A stretch of DNA of 64,000 nucleotides from JBCBDX01 sp038529265 (GCA_038529265.1 JBCBDX010000002.1:124001-188000); one strand, 5' to 3'. Shown: positions 47,151 to 56,015, numbered from the stretch's first letter. Notes: a model not told the origin generated them from the sequence alone. Program-made: numbers and translations.

Positions 47151-47647
47151 TGGGGATCGGGGTGCACAGCGTATCCTGCAACCAACCGATGGCAAAAACT
47201 CCAAGCTTAAAACCGATCTTGGTAGCGCTTGCTTTGCTACCTTGCCTGCATACAAGCGCTCTGGCACAGAGTCGGCAAAGCTGCACACTGATCGTTCTGG
47301 AAGACGGCACCCTTGCACCCAATGCCTCAAACCAGGTGCTGTCTTCGAAAAACCATCGCGGCAGGTCTGCTGAGGTGCAAGTCTCAGCCACCAATGCACG
47401 CTATTCTGTTTTCATCGATAAGCCTTTAGGTTTCGTAATCGCACCACAGGGCGGTAACGATAATATGCAACTGAGCGTTACTTACTCGGGCCGTGGTCAA
47501 ACCGAGTTTGTGGAGAAGCCCTCTGATATTCCAACGAGGATAAAACGGGGCGATACTTTTCTAGACATCGACATGACGGCAGAACGCTTCAATGGGTCGT
47601 TTCCGGGCGGCGATTATCGCGCAGGAGTAACCGTGCGATGCGAGTAA
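47150..47647 (+). CDS. Small exported protein, paralogue B of the pilin-like set
   Basis: A 165-residue product. The start is placed at the ATG of TGATG, coupled to the upstream stop; a GTG one codon earlier and an ATG at 47189 are alternatives, the latter giving the cleaner signal peptide MAKTPSLKPILVALALL. The mature part has SCTLIVLEDGTLAPNASNQVLSS and ends NGSFPGGDYRAGVTVRCE (split here after 20 residues where longer). These segments match paralogues A and C. Confidence 0.72.
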   Translation: MGIGVHSVSCNQPMAKTPSLKPILVALALLPCLHTSALAQSRQSCTLIVLEDGTLAPNASNQVLSSKNHRGRSAEVQVSATNARYSVFIDKPLGFVIAPQGGNDNMQLSVTYSGRGQTEFVEKPSDIPTRIKRGDTFLDIDMTAERFNGSFPGGDYRAGVTVRCE

Positions 47648-48147
47648 CAAAAAAGATCAAGCTTGTCTTTGCATTGACAGCTATTTGCGCTGCAACCAAC
47701 TCCGCATATGCGTTAGATGTCCCGTTCACAGCTGAAGTCGACAATCCCGACTTTTGCTTGATAGAGGTGGTTCAACCTGGTGCGTTGACGCCCAATGCTA
47801 CTGATACAGTTTTAAGCAGCTACAACGCAGGTGGTACCGCTGCGCTCGCGCGGGTAACGTCCTATTGGTTCAACTACCAAATCCAAGCGCTGCACAGCCA
47901 AGTTTGGCAGACTTCACCGATAGCCAACAATCAGGACACGACCTTTTCAACTTTTTACTCCGGCTCGGCCAGACGTATCTTCGGTGGTGGAAGCCTGGGT
48001 TCTTTCCCCGAAGTGCCGGGAAGCACCGTCGTGACTTTGCCGTTTTTGAGCGTTACCGACTTGGAGATCAATTTGGTTGCCCAACATGATAGCGGTACGT
48101 TTCCGGGCGGTGATTATACCACCAACGTTACGCTCCTGTGCAATTGA
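47638..48147 (+). CDS. Small exported protein, paralogue C of the pilin-like set
   Basis: A 169-residue product with signal peptide MRVTKKIKLVFALTAICAA ending near AYA. The mature part starts LDVPFTAEVDNPDFC, closely like paralogue A (EDVPFTATVASTC), then GALTPNATDTVLSSYNAGG and the terminal SGTFPGGDYTTNVTLLCN. The middle carries an insertion relative to A. It overlaps paralogue B by 10 bases and is the last gene of the operon. Confidence 0.74.
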   Translation: MRVTKKIKLVFALTAICAATNSAYALDVPFTAEVDNPDFCLIEVVQPGALTPNATDTVLSSYNAGGTAALARVTSYWFNYQIQALHSQVWQTSPIANNQDTTFSTFYSGSARRIFGGGSLGSFPEVPGSTVVTLPFLSVTDLEINLVAQHDSGTFPGGDYTTNVTLLCN

Positions 48148-48177
48148 CGATCGGACATCGCAATCCATTTCAGAGAA

Positions 48178-48342
48178 ATGGCGCACAAAAAGGTCAACCT
48201 TCCCGAAAAAATCTGCGTTCATTGTCATCGTCCGATGACATGGCGCAAAAGCTGGGCCAAGAACTGGGATAGTGTGAAATACTGTTCCGACAAGTGCCGC
48301 ATGCTGGCCAAGAAAGCCCTACGCTCTAGCGCTCAGAGATGA
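48178..48342 (+). CDS. DUF2256 zinc-ribbon-like mini-protein
   Basis: A 54-residue protein, MAHKKVNLPEKICVHCHRPM followed by TWRKSWAKNWDSVKYCSDKC and a basic tail. The two C-x-x-C pairs (CVHC and CSDKC) and the TWRKxWxxxWxxVKYCS core are the DUF2256 signature. It probably binds zinc. Function of the family is unknown; members often accompany photolyase or cryptochrome genes, but none is seen here. AGAGAA lies before the ATG. It follows the pilin-like operon by 30 bases and overlaps the convergent gene by 17. Confidence 0.85.
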   Translation: MAHKKVNLPEKICVHCHRPMTWRKSWAKNWDSVKYCSDKCRMLAKKALRSSAQR

Positions 48343-48553
48343 TGGGCTTGAAGAAGTATCTTTTTCCACCAAGCTGATCTTCGAATGATCGTGCACTCTT
48401 CAGGGCCCGTTTGCCGCATCTTGCAAGATGACCGACACCCAAACTGTGCTCGGTGACAAAACGTGTCCGTCCGGTTTCGATCTCAACGATCAATACGCCA
48501 TTTATGTTGCCCTCCAAAGCGTGCCAAATTGCTTTAAGAGTAATCGGCTCCAT
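48326..48553 (-). CDS. Hypothetical 75-residue protein
   Basis: A small protein reading MEPITLKAIWHALEGNINGV, then EIETGRTRFVTEHSLGVGHLA, with no signal peptide. Codon choice is like that of the neighbouring genes. Its ATG comes 2 bases after the stop of the 48556 gene, which supports both as a real pair. The family is not recognised. Confidence 0.5.
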   Translation of the reverse strand: MEPITLKAIWHALEGNINGVLIVEIETGRTRFVTEHSLGVGHLARCGKRALKSARSFEDQLGGKRYFFKPIISER

Positions 48554-48555
48554 GA

Positions 48556-48882
48556 CTAACCGACCCGCATGATGAGAAGACGTTGATGGCCGGCACTGTG
48601 CTCCCGTGGTTCACCGGTATTGAAAACATCTTGCAGCAGGTTTTCGGGCACATCAGTCTTGTCAGGACAACCGCACACTCCGCCATTTTCCGAGATTGCA
48701 TACATACTACCGACCGCAACGCTATCGCTTGCAAGGACGATAATGATGACAACTTCAACGCCATCGCGCATCAAACCTTGTGCATATTCCAGAACTTGCC
48801 GATCGTTTTCCATGTAAAAGCGACATCCTGAAACGAATTTTGGCCTTGCACACTGCAAGACCGGAAGGCATCTATCGAGCAT
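48556..48882 (-). CDS. Hypothetical Cys-containing protein
   Basis: About 108 residues from the ATG at 48882. Four of its cysteines fall in two groups: CLPVLQC near the start and VCGC in the middle. A central hydrophobic strand reads VEVVIIIVLASDSVAVGS. A GTG start at 48990 would extend it but would overlap the divergent binding-protein gene by 110 bases. Even the chosen start overlaps that gene by two bases. Family unknown. The next gene follows at 2 bases. Confidence 0.48.
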   Translation of the reverse strand: MLDRCLPVLQCARPKFVSGCRFYMENDRQVLEYAQGLMRDGVEVVIIIVLASDSVAVGSMYAISENGGVCGCPDKTDVPENLLQDVFNTGEPREHSAGHQRLLIMRVG

Positions 48883-49858
48883 GATAGGCTTATTTTCCAG
48901 AACAATTTGGGCATCTAAGCACCGCGCAATCCGCGTTTTTCTGGCATTATCGACAATGGGATCAACGTTCAGCGTCTCTGCACAAGACACTCAAACCGTC
49001 ATTATTGCTGCACCATTTACCGGCACCCATTCAGCGCTTGGCGATTTGATCAATTCATCCGCTGAATCAGAACTTGACGGTCAACAAGTATCCCAAGTTG
49101 ATACCGGCTGCGATGTGGAAATGGCTAATCAGGCAGCCATTGATATTCTGTCGATGCCTCCTGACATGGTTATCGGTGTACCATGCATTGACACCTTCGA
49201 CGCGCTGGCGCCGGTTTTGGTTGAAGCGGGCGTCTCCATGACTGTTATCGGGCTGCAGACGCCTGACATTACGCAAGACAAGGATGGCCTCATAAGACGC
49301 GTTGCGCCGACGCTGCAGCAAGTCCACCTGAGGCTGGGAAACTATCTAAGCGATGCTTGGCGCGACGTGCCTTTTGCGATAGTCGATGATGGGACTCTGT
49401 CCGGACGTTTACTGGCTGAACAAGTCGGTGGCGCGCTCTCTGAAGAATCGCTGGAGCCGATCTTTCGCGACACTTACCGCCCGCTTCTCAGCAGTCAGGC
49501 TGCGCTGGTAAGGCGCTTAGACCGTGCAGGCGTTCAACATGTAATTCTGGGCGGCGACAGCTTTGACGCTGCGATTATCGGCGCTGATGCTGCCAGGCTG
49601 GGGGTAACTTTGAATATCGCAGGCGGACCCAATCTACTGGGCACGTTCGAGGATGGCACGCTCCCCAATGGAACGATCATTGCGTCAGCGCTTCCGTTCG
49701 CAGACCTTGCGGCGCTGGCTATGAGAACGCTGAAGTCCACAGCACCAACCATTGGCTTTGATGACAACGGCGAGCCAACAATTGATCTATCGGTCATCCA
49801 ATCAGTTGAGAACGGCATACTGATAACGTTGGTGCCCTCACCTGCCGTGGCGGAGTAA
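48881..49858 (+). CDS. Periplasmic substrate-binding-like protein, orphan
   Basis: A 325-residue exported protein with a signal peptide ending near FSVSAQ (about residue 35). The mature part is a type I periplasmic binding fold of the leucine-binding type: TVIIAAPFTGTHSALGD, PDMVIGVPCIDTFDALAPVL, FAIVDDGTLSGRLLAEQV and VQHVILGGDSFDAAIIG. No permease or ATPase gene is near, so it may be a sensor or envelope-bound receptor. The next gene, a P1-family peptidase, starts 6 bases later and is probably cotranscribed. Confidence 0.78.
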   Translation: MIGLFSRTIWASKHRAIRVFLALSTMGSTFSVSAQDTQTVIIAAPFTGTHSALGDLINSSAESELDGQQVSQVDTGCDVEMANQAAIDILSMPPDMVIGVPCIDTFDALAPVLVEAGVSMTVIGLQTPDITQDKDGLIRRVAPTLQQVHLRLGNYLSDAWRDVPFAIVDDGTLSGRLLAEQVGGALSEESLEPIFRDTYRPLLSSQAALVRRLDRAGVQHVILGGDSFDAAIIGADAARLGVTLNIAGGPNLLGTFEDGTLPNGTIIASALPFADLAALAMRTLKSTAPTIGFDDNGEPTIDLSVIQSVENGILITLVPSPAVAE

Positions 49859-49864
49859 ATCGGA

Positions 49865-50872
49865 ATGAGTTTTCAGGCGGGACCCACCAATCTTATTACC
49901 GATATTGAGGGAGTTCGCGTCGGCAACGCCACTGATCCAGTTGTTAAAACCGGTGCCACAACAATCATTTTCGACACACCCGCCATCGCAAGTTCACAGA
50001 CGTTAGGCGGCGCACCGGGCACGCGGGACACAGAACTATTGGAGCCGCACAATGTCGTCGAGGCTGTCGACGCTATCGTTCTGTCGGGCGGATCGGCATT
50101 TGGGTTGGCCGCAAGCGGCGGTGTTCAGGATTGGCTACATGACCAGGGTCGAGGCTTTGAGGTAGGCCCAGCCCGCGTTCCTATCGTACCCGCTGCCATC
50201 CTCTTCGATCTGGTCAACGGCGGTGACAAGGAAGGCAAACAAAACAGTTACTACCACGCACTCGGATATGAAGCGGCGGGCGCCGCAAGCCATGAGTTTG
50301 AACTGGGCAGTGTCGGCGCCGGTACGGGGGCGTTGACCGCGGGCTTGAAAGGTGGGTTGGGTTCGGCGAGCACATACCTACCTCGTCAGGACATCACCCT
50401 TGGCGCCTGTGTTGCTGTCAATGCTCTTGGTGCAACAACGGTCGGCGATACCCATCATTTCTGGGCTGCACCGTTTGAGATCGGAGAGGAGTTTGGCGGT
50501 CTTGGATGGCCAAATCCGCCACCTGAAAACGCGCAGGAACTAAGAGTAAAGTTCCGTGGCAGCGAGGCCAGTAACACAACAATTGGCGCAATCGTAACGG
50601 ATGCCAAACTCAGCAAAGCACAGTGCAAGCGTCTGGCGATCGCCGCACATGATGGATTTACGCGCGCCATATGGCCTGCGCATACTCCTTTTGATGGCGA
50701 CATTGTTTTTGCTGCGTCGACCGGCACAAAACCAATTGAAATCGACGTTGATGCAATGATTGATCTTTGTGCGGCAGCAGGCGCCACGATGGCCCGCGCA
50801 ATTGCACGCGGCATTTATGAAGCAACCGAAAGTCCGGGGGACATTCTACCCTGCTGGTCCGACATTCGTTGA
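49865..50872 (+). CDS. P1-family (DmpA/BapA-like) aminopeptidase
   Basis: Family members are self-cleaving N-terminal nucleophile enzymes that release N-terminal residues or beta-peptides. The 335-residue product has the family start NLITDIEGVRVGNATD, LSGGSAFGLAASGGV (about 79), VGAGTGALTAGLKGG and the autocleavage region EASNTTIGAIVTDAKLSK, in which a Thr is the expected nucleophile. The C-terminal AHDGFTRAIWPAHTPFDGD is conserved. There is no signal peptide, so it is cytoplasmic. It follows the orphan binding protein. Confidence 0.88.
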   Translation: MSFQAGPTNLITDIEGVRVGNATDPVVKTGATTIIFDTPAIASSQTLGGAPGTRDTELLEPHNVVEAVDAIVLSGGSAFGLAASGGVQDWLHDQGRGFEVGPARVPIVPAAILFDLVNGGDKEGKQNSYYHALGYEAAGAASHEFELGSVGAGTGALTAGLKGGLGSASTYLPRQDITLGACVAVNALGATTVGDTHHFWAAPFEIGEEFGGLGWPNPPPENAQELRVKFRGSEASNTTIGAIVTDAKLSKAQCKRLAIAAHDGFTRAIWPAHTPFDGDIVFAASTGTKPIEIDVDAMIDLCAAAGATMARAIARGIYEATESPGDILPCWSDIR

Positions 50873-50921
50873 CAATAACACTCCAGCCAGCCCAACAGTT
50901 GCCTAAAATCGAGGAATGATC

Positions 50922-51593
50922 ATGCGCGGCCAAACACTTATTGCACCTTCCGTTTTAGCCTCTGACTTTTCCAAGATGGGCCAGGAAGTCAGTGATGTTG
51001 TCAGCGCGGGTGCCGACTGGATCCACCTTGATATAATGGATGGCCACTTTGTTCCCAATATCTCTTTTGGTCCGGACGTCATCGCCAAGCTTCGCCCCCA
51101 TACCGATGCAGTCTTTGACTGCCATCTGATGATTGCACCCGCCGATCGCTACTTTGAAGCATTTGCCAAGGCCGGTTGCGACATCATCACTGTCCATGCG
51201 GAAGCAGGACCTCACCTGCATCGCTCGCTGCAAGCCATTAAGGCGCTCGGCAAAAAAGCCGGCGTGGCTCTCAACCCCGCAACACCAATCAGTACCATTG
51301 AACATGTGATGGACCTTGTTGATTTGGTGCTGATCATGACCGTTAATCCGGGTTTTGGTGGCCAAAAGTTCATCGAAGCTATGGTGCCAAAAATTCAGAA
51401 GGCAAAGGCGTTGATAGGCGAGCGGCCAATCGATTTGGAAGTAGATGGCGGCGTTACGCCGGAAACCATCGCGCCATGCGCTGCTGCTGGCGCCAACGTA
51501 TTTGTCGCTGGTTCAGCAGTTTTCAAAGGCAGTTCGCTGGACGCCTACCGCGACAATGTCAGCGCTTTACGCAAAGGTGCCTCCGCAGCCTGA
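50922..51593 (+). CDS. rpe: Ribulose-phosphate 3-epimerase
   Basis: Interconverts ribulose 5-phosphate and xylulose 5-phosphate in the pentose phosphate and Calvin pathways. The 223-residue TIM barrel has LIAPSVLASDF, the metal and catalytic motif HLDIMDGHFVPNISFGP, VFDCHLMI, VNPGFGGQKF and the phosphate-binding GANVFVAGSAVF. I start at MRGQTLIAPS because GAGG is 7 bases upstream; an ATG two codons earlier sits too near it. Confidence 0.95.
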   Translation: MRGQTLIAPSVLASDFSKMGQEVSDVVSAGADWIHLDIMDGHFVPNISFGPDVIAKLRPHTDAVFDCHLMIAPADRYFEAFAKAGCDIITVHAEAGPHLHRSLQAIKALGKKAGVALNPATPISTIEHVMDLVDLVLIMTVNPGFGGQKFIEAMVPKIQKAKALIGERPIDLEVDGGVTPETIAPCAAAGANVFVAGSAVFKGSSLDAYRDNVSALRKGASAA

Positions 51594-51669
51594 TTGGATA
51601 GATCGGCTCAAAGCTTGATGATACGTTGAGAACCATCATTCCTTAAAAGATTTTGATTAAGCGGGAGGC

Positions 51670-52155
51670 ATGCAACGTTCCCGCATCATACCATCTGCAG
51701 GCACTTGGTTCGCCGCGATCATCTCCGGCATTCTAGGTTTGCTGTGGACCAGCATTTTCATGTTCGGTTGGTTTGGTTGGCAAAATCCTGTCAAAATTAG
51801 TGTTGTTGGTCTCTTTTATGGGATGGGGTTGAGTTTGGGACTGCTGGTCGCTCTACAGCTGGACAGACTTTTCATGACTGGCCTGAAGCGAAGATGGCTA
51901 CGTCTCTCGCTCTTGCTCATCGTCGCAGTAGTTCTGGTGATCGGTTTCACAGCCGGCCTTCTCGCTATCCAGTACCGTTTTTACTACGCGCAATGGCACG
52001 AGCCCTTCCTATCGCGCACCTGGATGTTCCAGCTCTTCTTCACGACGCTGGGTGCAGTTGCACAGTATGGAATTTTCGGCATCCGTTATCATGGCGTCGG
52101 TGCATTACTTATCATTTTGGCCACATGTTGGTGGGCAACCCGAACTAGCCATTGA
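51670..52155 (+). CDS. Four-helix membrane protein of unknown function
   Basis: A 161-residue protein with about four transmembrane segments (roughly 12-34, 43-65, 76-98 and 135-155) and few charged residues. Preceded by GGGAGG. I do not recognise the family. It sits between rpe and purB on the same strand, with 48 bases to purB. Confidence 0.68.
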   Translation: MQRSRIIPSAGTWFAAIISGILGLLWTSIFMFGWFGWQNPVKISVVGLFYGMGLSLGLLVALQLDRLFMTGLKRRWLRLSLLLIVAVVLVIGFTAGLLAIQYRFYYAQWHEPFLSRTWMFQLFFTTLGAVAQYGIFGIRYHGVGALLIILATCWWATRTSH

Positions 52156-52203
52156 GCCGCTGGTCTGCGTCGGCTATCGGGCGCGCATACGAAAGGTTTT
52201 GTC

Positions 52204-53529
52204 ATGATCCCACGCTATGCCCGCAAAGCGATGACCGATATTTGGTCACCAGAAACCAAGTTTCGCATTTGGTTCGAAATTGAAGCCCATGCATGCGATG
52301 CATTGGCTGAACTCGGCGTCATCCCCAAAGAAGCGGCAAAAACCATTTGGGAAAAGGGTGGCAATGCGAATTTTGACGTAGAACGCATTGACGAGATCGA
52401 GCGTGAAACCAAACATGACGTTATCGCCTTCTTGACCCATCTTGCTGAGATTGTGGGGCCAGACGCGCGTTTTGTGCACCAAGGTATGACGTCGTCCGAC
52501 ATTCTTGATACGTGCTTTAACGTTCAACTTATGCGCGCCACCGACCTGATATTGGAAGACATGGATGCGCTTCTACAGGCTTTGAAGGCCCGGGCGTTTG
52601 AGCATCGAAACACGGTTACCATTGGCCGCAGCCATGGTATTCACGCTGAGCCAACGACATTCGGCGTCAAACTGGCACAAGCATATGCAGAGTTTGATCG
52701 GTGCAGGGAGCGTCTTGTTGCTGCGCGTTCAGAAGTTGCGACATGTGCAATTTCAGGTGCGGTTGGCACTTTTGCCAATGTCGACCCCGCGGTAGAAGAA
52801 CATGTTGCGAAGGCTATGGGGCTGTCTCCAGAACCTGTATCGACGCAGGTTATCCCGCGTGATCGACATGCCATGTACTTTGCCACGTTGGGCGTCGTCG
52901 CATCGTCAATAGAGCGACTTGCCACTGAGATTCGACACCTACAGCGTACAGAAGTGTTGGAGGCAGAAGAATATTTCTCACCGGGCCAAAAAGGCTCATC
53001 GGCCATGCCACACAAGCGAAACCCGGTTTTGACCGAAAACCTTACCGGCCTGGCTCGCATGGTACGCGCATACGCCCTGCCCGCTATGGAGAATGTTGCG
53101 CTGTGGCACGAGCGCGACATCTCTCATTCATCCGTTGAGCGTATGATTGGTCCAGATGCCACTGTTACGCTGGACTTTGCTTTGGTCCGCCTAACTAGCG
53201 TTATGGAGAAGCTGGTCGTTTACCCGGAACGTATGACCGCTAACATGGATCGCTTGGGTGGTCTTGTTCATTCCCAACGCATCTTGCTTGCCCTTACCCA
53301 GGCAGGGTCAAGCCGGGAGAACGCCTATCGCCTTGTTCAGCGCAATGCCATGAAGGTGTGGGACTCCTATCAGCTTTCTGGCGATGCGACGGTTGATTTT
53401 CTCGATTCCTTATTGGCCGACAAGGAAGTGACTTCGCTTTTGCCCGAAGATGAAATCCGGGATCGCTTTGATTTGGGCTACCACACCAAGAATGCGGATA
53501 AGATCTTTGCGAGGGTTTTCGGCGATTGA
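52204..53529 (+). CDS. purB: Adenylosuccinate lyase
   Basis: Catalyses two steps of purine synthesis: release of fumarate from SAICAR and from adenylosuccinate. The 441-residue product has the superfamily regions THLAEIVGPDARFVHQGMTSSD, TIGRSHGIHAEPTTFG and the flexible signature loop GSSAMPHKRNP with the catalytic Ser (about residue 262-272). Length fits the short PurB type. Other pur genes lie at 56561-61478 on the same strand. Confidence 0.96.
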   Translation: MIPRYARKAMTDIWSPETKFRIWFEIEAHACDALAELGVIPKEAAKTIWEKGGNANFDVERIDEIERETKHDVIAFLTHLAEIVGPDARFVHQGMTSSDILDTCFNVQLMRATDLILEDMDALLQALKARAFEHRNTVTIGRSHGIHAEPTTFGVKLAQAYAEFDRCRERLVAARSEVATCAISGAVGTFANVDPAVEEHVAKAMGLSPEPVSTQVIPRDRHAMYFATLGVVASSIERLATEIRHLQRTEVLEAEEYFSPGQKGSSAMPHKRNPVLTENLTGLARMVRAYALPAMENVALWHERDISHSSVERMIGPDATVTLDFALVRLTSVMEKLVVYPERMTANMDRLGGLVHSQRILLALTQAGSSRENAYRLVQRNAMKVWDSYQLSGDATVDFLDSLLADKEVTSLLPEDEIRDRFDLGYHTKNADKIFARVFGD

Positions 53530-53624
53530 TTGCAGCGTTTCATAGCAAGTGAACATAGTCTCCAAGTTCCGCCGAATTGCTCTGATAATTAACTCTAAGG
53601 ACGATGGTGCTTGGAGACGGATCA

Positions 53625-53897
53625 ATGGAACATGAGCAAGATAGCGACTGGCATGCAAATCAAACAAAAAGCCGACGGAAGCGATCTTTTATGCCTATCG
53701 TCTTCTTAGGCTTTATTGGCCTCACTGCAGCTTCGCTGATTGCCGGCTTCATGGTTCTAAACTCAAACGCAGAGCCTGACTATGATTTCACTGGCGTTGA
53801 TATACCGGACACTTCAGTGCCCATCGAAGGCTTTGAGATAACGGAGCAGCCAGAGACTGACTTTGAGTTTGAATCTGAAATTCAAGCGCCCGAGTAA
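53625..53897 (+). CDS. Small single-pass membrane protein of unknown function
   Basis: A 90-residue product starting MEHEQDSDWHANQTKSRRKR, chosen because GGAG lies 8 bases upstream; an ATG 7 codons earlier is less well placed. One transmembrane helix (about 24-45) separates a basic cytoplasmic start from an acidic outer tail (DYDFTGVDIPDTSVPIEGFE). The family is not recognised. Confidence 0.62.
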   Translation: MEHEQDSDWHANQTKSRRKRSFMPIVFLGFIGLTAASLIAGFMVLNSNAEPDYDFTGVDIPDTSVPIEGFEITEQPETDFEFESEIQAPE

Positions 53898-53914
53898 TCC
53901 TTTTTCGGCCGGCC

Positions 53915-54508
53915 TTAAGCCCCGGGGCAAAAATTAGGTCGCCCCATTTCTAGCCATCGGGCGAAAGGTATTTGTCGCTGGTCGACACGCGTTTTTCTTT
54001 TGCCACTCGCCACCGTTAGATCAGCTTCGCCTGTAAGCAAATTGATGTCGCAGCCAAATTCACTGTTCGGTTGCAGTGTGTCGACTTCAAAGTAGGTATA
54101 GCCGGCCATGATCACACTGTTATCGCGCCAGATCAGAGTAACGGTCTGATTCCAGCGATTGCGCCCCACTGCGTCATTGCCGCTGCGCAATTGCAGAGAA
54201 CCCGCATCGGTAAAAGCAACAGACGGACGATTACCGTAAAAATCACCAACGCCGCCCCATGCGGCATCCTTGTACCGCGCAATCTCTCCGAGCGAACCAC
54301 CAGAGCCTGCAGCGTCGGCCAGTATGACTAGCGTATAATCACTGTCGCTGTCAGATCGCGGCTCAACCAATAAGGCCAAATCCTCGCCGTAGCCGCCTGT
54401 AAACCGACCCATAGCCGCTGCAGCTACTGATTCAAAGGAAACAAAAGCCACCTGCGCATGCACGGGCACACATAAGAGCAATGCCAAGCAGACCATGAGT
54501 GACTTCAC
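53915..54508 (-). CDS. Exported protein of unknown function
   Basis: A 197-residue product from a GTG start giving MKSLMVCLALLLCVPVHAQ, a clear Sec signal; GGGAGG lies 8 bases upstream. An ATG 12 codons upstream lacks both. The mature part begins VAFVSFESVAAAAMGRFTGG and has two late cysteines (FGCDIN, NFCPGA). It looks beta-rich and periplasmic. The family is not recognised. It converges on the membrane protein gene. Confidence 0.7.
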   Translation of the reverse strand: MKSLMVCLALLLCVPVHAQVAFVSFESVAAAAMGRFTGGYGEDLALLVEPRSDSDSDYTLVILADAAGSGGSLGEIARYKDAAWGGVGDFYGNRPSVAFTDAGSLQLRSGNDAVGRNRWNQTVTLIWRDNSVIMAGYTYFEVDTLQPNSEFGCDINLLTGEADLTVASGKRKTRVDQRQIPFARWLEMGRPNFCPGA

Positions 54509-54617
54509 GACTTTAACCTCCCGTTGCGCATGAATATCAGCCATAGAAATAACGCTATCGCCTAAAACGCTTGCGCGCTACACAATCCCGGACGATAGCC
54601 GACGATAAGCGATCATA

Positions 54618-55181
54618 ATGAAAATTCGCGATGCCCAAATCCTGATTGTTCCAGGCTATAAGAACTCCGGTGAAGGGCATTGGCAAACTCGCTGGCAAAA
54701 CAAAATGCCGAACGCAACGCGCGTCGAGCAAGTAGCTTGGTCAAAGCCAGAACGCAATGCTTGGGTAAAAGCGGTTCGCGTTGCAGTGGAAACCGCCACG
54801 CTGCCAGCTGTGATTGTGGCACATTCTCTGGGTGTAGCTGCCGCCCGTCATGCAATTGAGGAAATGGATGCCAGTTCAGTACGTGAACGCGTCAAAGGTG
54901 CTTTGTTTGTCGCCCCGCCGGATGTGACTAATCCCGCCATCCGGCCTAAGCACCTCATGACGTTCGGGCCATATCCTTCGACACCGATGCCGATACCGTC
55001 TTTTGTTGTGGCCAGTCGCAACGATCCCTTCTCAACATTCGAAAAGGCAACTGAAACTGCTGCCGATTGGGGCAGCCTCTTTTTGGATGCGGGCGAAAGC
55101 GGTCATATTAACTCGGAAAGTGGCCATGGCCCCTGGCCGGAGGGTTTGATGGTCTTTGCCGAATTTATGAAAAGACTTTAA
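54618..55181 (+). CDS. RBBP9/YdeN-family serine hydrolase
   Basis: A 187-residue cytoplasmic alpha/beta hydrolase. It has the family start ILIVPGYKNSGEGHWQTRW, the nucleophile elbow VIVAHSLGVAAARHA with Ser near residue 76, an acid in VVASRNDPFS and the His in ESGHINSESGHGPWPEG. RBBP9-like enzymes act on unknown ester or peptide substrates. It converges on the aldolase gene with a 9-base gap. Confidence 0.88.
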   Translation: MKIRDAQILIVPGYKNSGEGHWQTRWQNKMPNATRVEQVAWSKPERNAWVKAVRVAVETATLPAVIVAHSLGVAAARHAIEEMDASSVRERVKGALFVAPPDVTNPAIRPKHLMTFGPYPSTPMPIPSFVVASRNDPFSTFEKATETAADWGSLFLDAGESGHINSESGHGPWPEGLMVFAEFMKRL

Positions 55182-55190
55182 TTAAAGACG

Positions 55191-56000
55191 TCAATATCCT
55201 GTTTTGACATGGTTTTCTTGATAATTCCCTCTAGCCATTTCAAGAACTTGTTTTGCACCAATCGATAGCACTGAAAGGTCAAAACCAACGGCAATAAAGC
55301 GATACCCCATTTCGACAAAGCGCGGTACGTCCGCAGGATTGACGGCAAAAATACCCGCATGCTTGCCATGCGTGCGCGCTGTTTGCGCTATGCGGGCAAT
55401 CGCTTCCATCATATCGTCCATGCGAGGATCAACTCTTTCACCGCCGGTCCAGGCAATGGAAAAATCAGCCGGTCCCACAAACAGTCCATCGATGCCATCC
55501 ACCGCTGCAATATCATTGACGATGGCCAGTGCTTCACGTGTCTCAATCATGGCAAAAGACACTGTGTTTTGATTTGCGCTGTTTAAATAATCGGTGCCGC
55601 CCTTAATCCCTCGCAAATTGATGGCGCGGGTCGGGCCCCACGAGCGCTCGCCAACAGGTGGATACTTCACCGATGCTGCAAAGAGGCGTGCATCGGTAAC
55701 AGAATTGACCATGGGCGCAATCACTGCATCTGCGCCAAAATCGAGCGCCCGCGATGCCATGTCGAAACGCCCGACCGGTATTCGCACCACTGACGGAGTT
55801 GATCTGGAAATCACCGCCTCCAAACCTTCTAGCACTGACGCTTCGTGGTGACCGCCATGCTGCATATCCAGCGTGATCGCGCCAAAATCGTTCATGGCCA
55901 AGGCGGAAACGAAGCCGCGATCCGGCACAGAAGACCAAGCTGTCAGCACGGTGTCGCCAGCATTGAGACGATCAGCGAGGAGGTAGGGGAAAGTGGACAT
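55191..56000 (-). CDS. HpcH/HpaI-type 2-keto-3-deoxy acid aldolase
   Basis: A class II (metal-dependent) aldolase of the HpaI/RhmA type, which reversibly cleaves 4-hydroxy-2-oxo acids to pyruvate and an aldehyde. The 269-residue product has the metal-binding FGAITLDMQHGGHHE region, VVRIPVGRFDMASRALDFGAD (split here), FAMIETREALAIVNDIAAVD and LFVGPADFSIAW. The natural substrate is not evident. The zeta inhibitor gene lies just upstream. Confidence 0.88.
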   Translation of the reverse strand: MSTFPYLLADRLNAGDTVLTAWSSVPDRGFVSALAMNDFGAITLDMQHGGHHEASVLEGLEAVISRSTPSVVRIPVGRFDMASRALDFGADAVIAPMVNSVTDARLFAASVKYPPVGERSWGPTRAINLRGIKGGTDYLNSANQNTVSFAMIETREALAIVNDIAAVDGIDGLFVGPADFSIAWTGGERVDPRMDDMMEAIARIAQTARTHGKHAGIFAVNPADVPRFVEMGYRFIAVGFDLSVLSIGAKQVLEMARGNYQENHVKTGY

Positions 56001-56015
56001 ATCAGATTTTACGGC

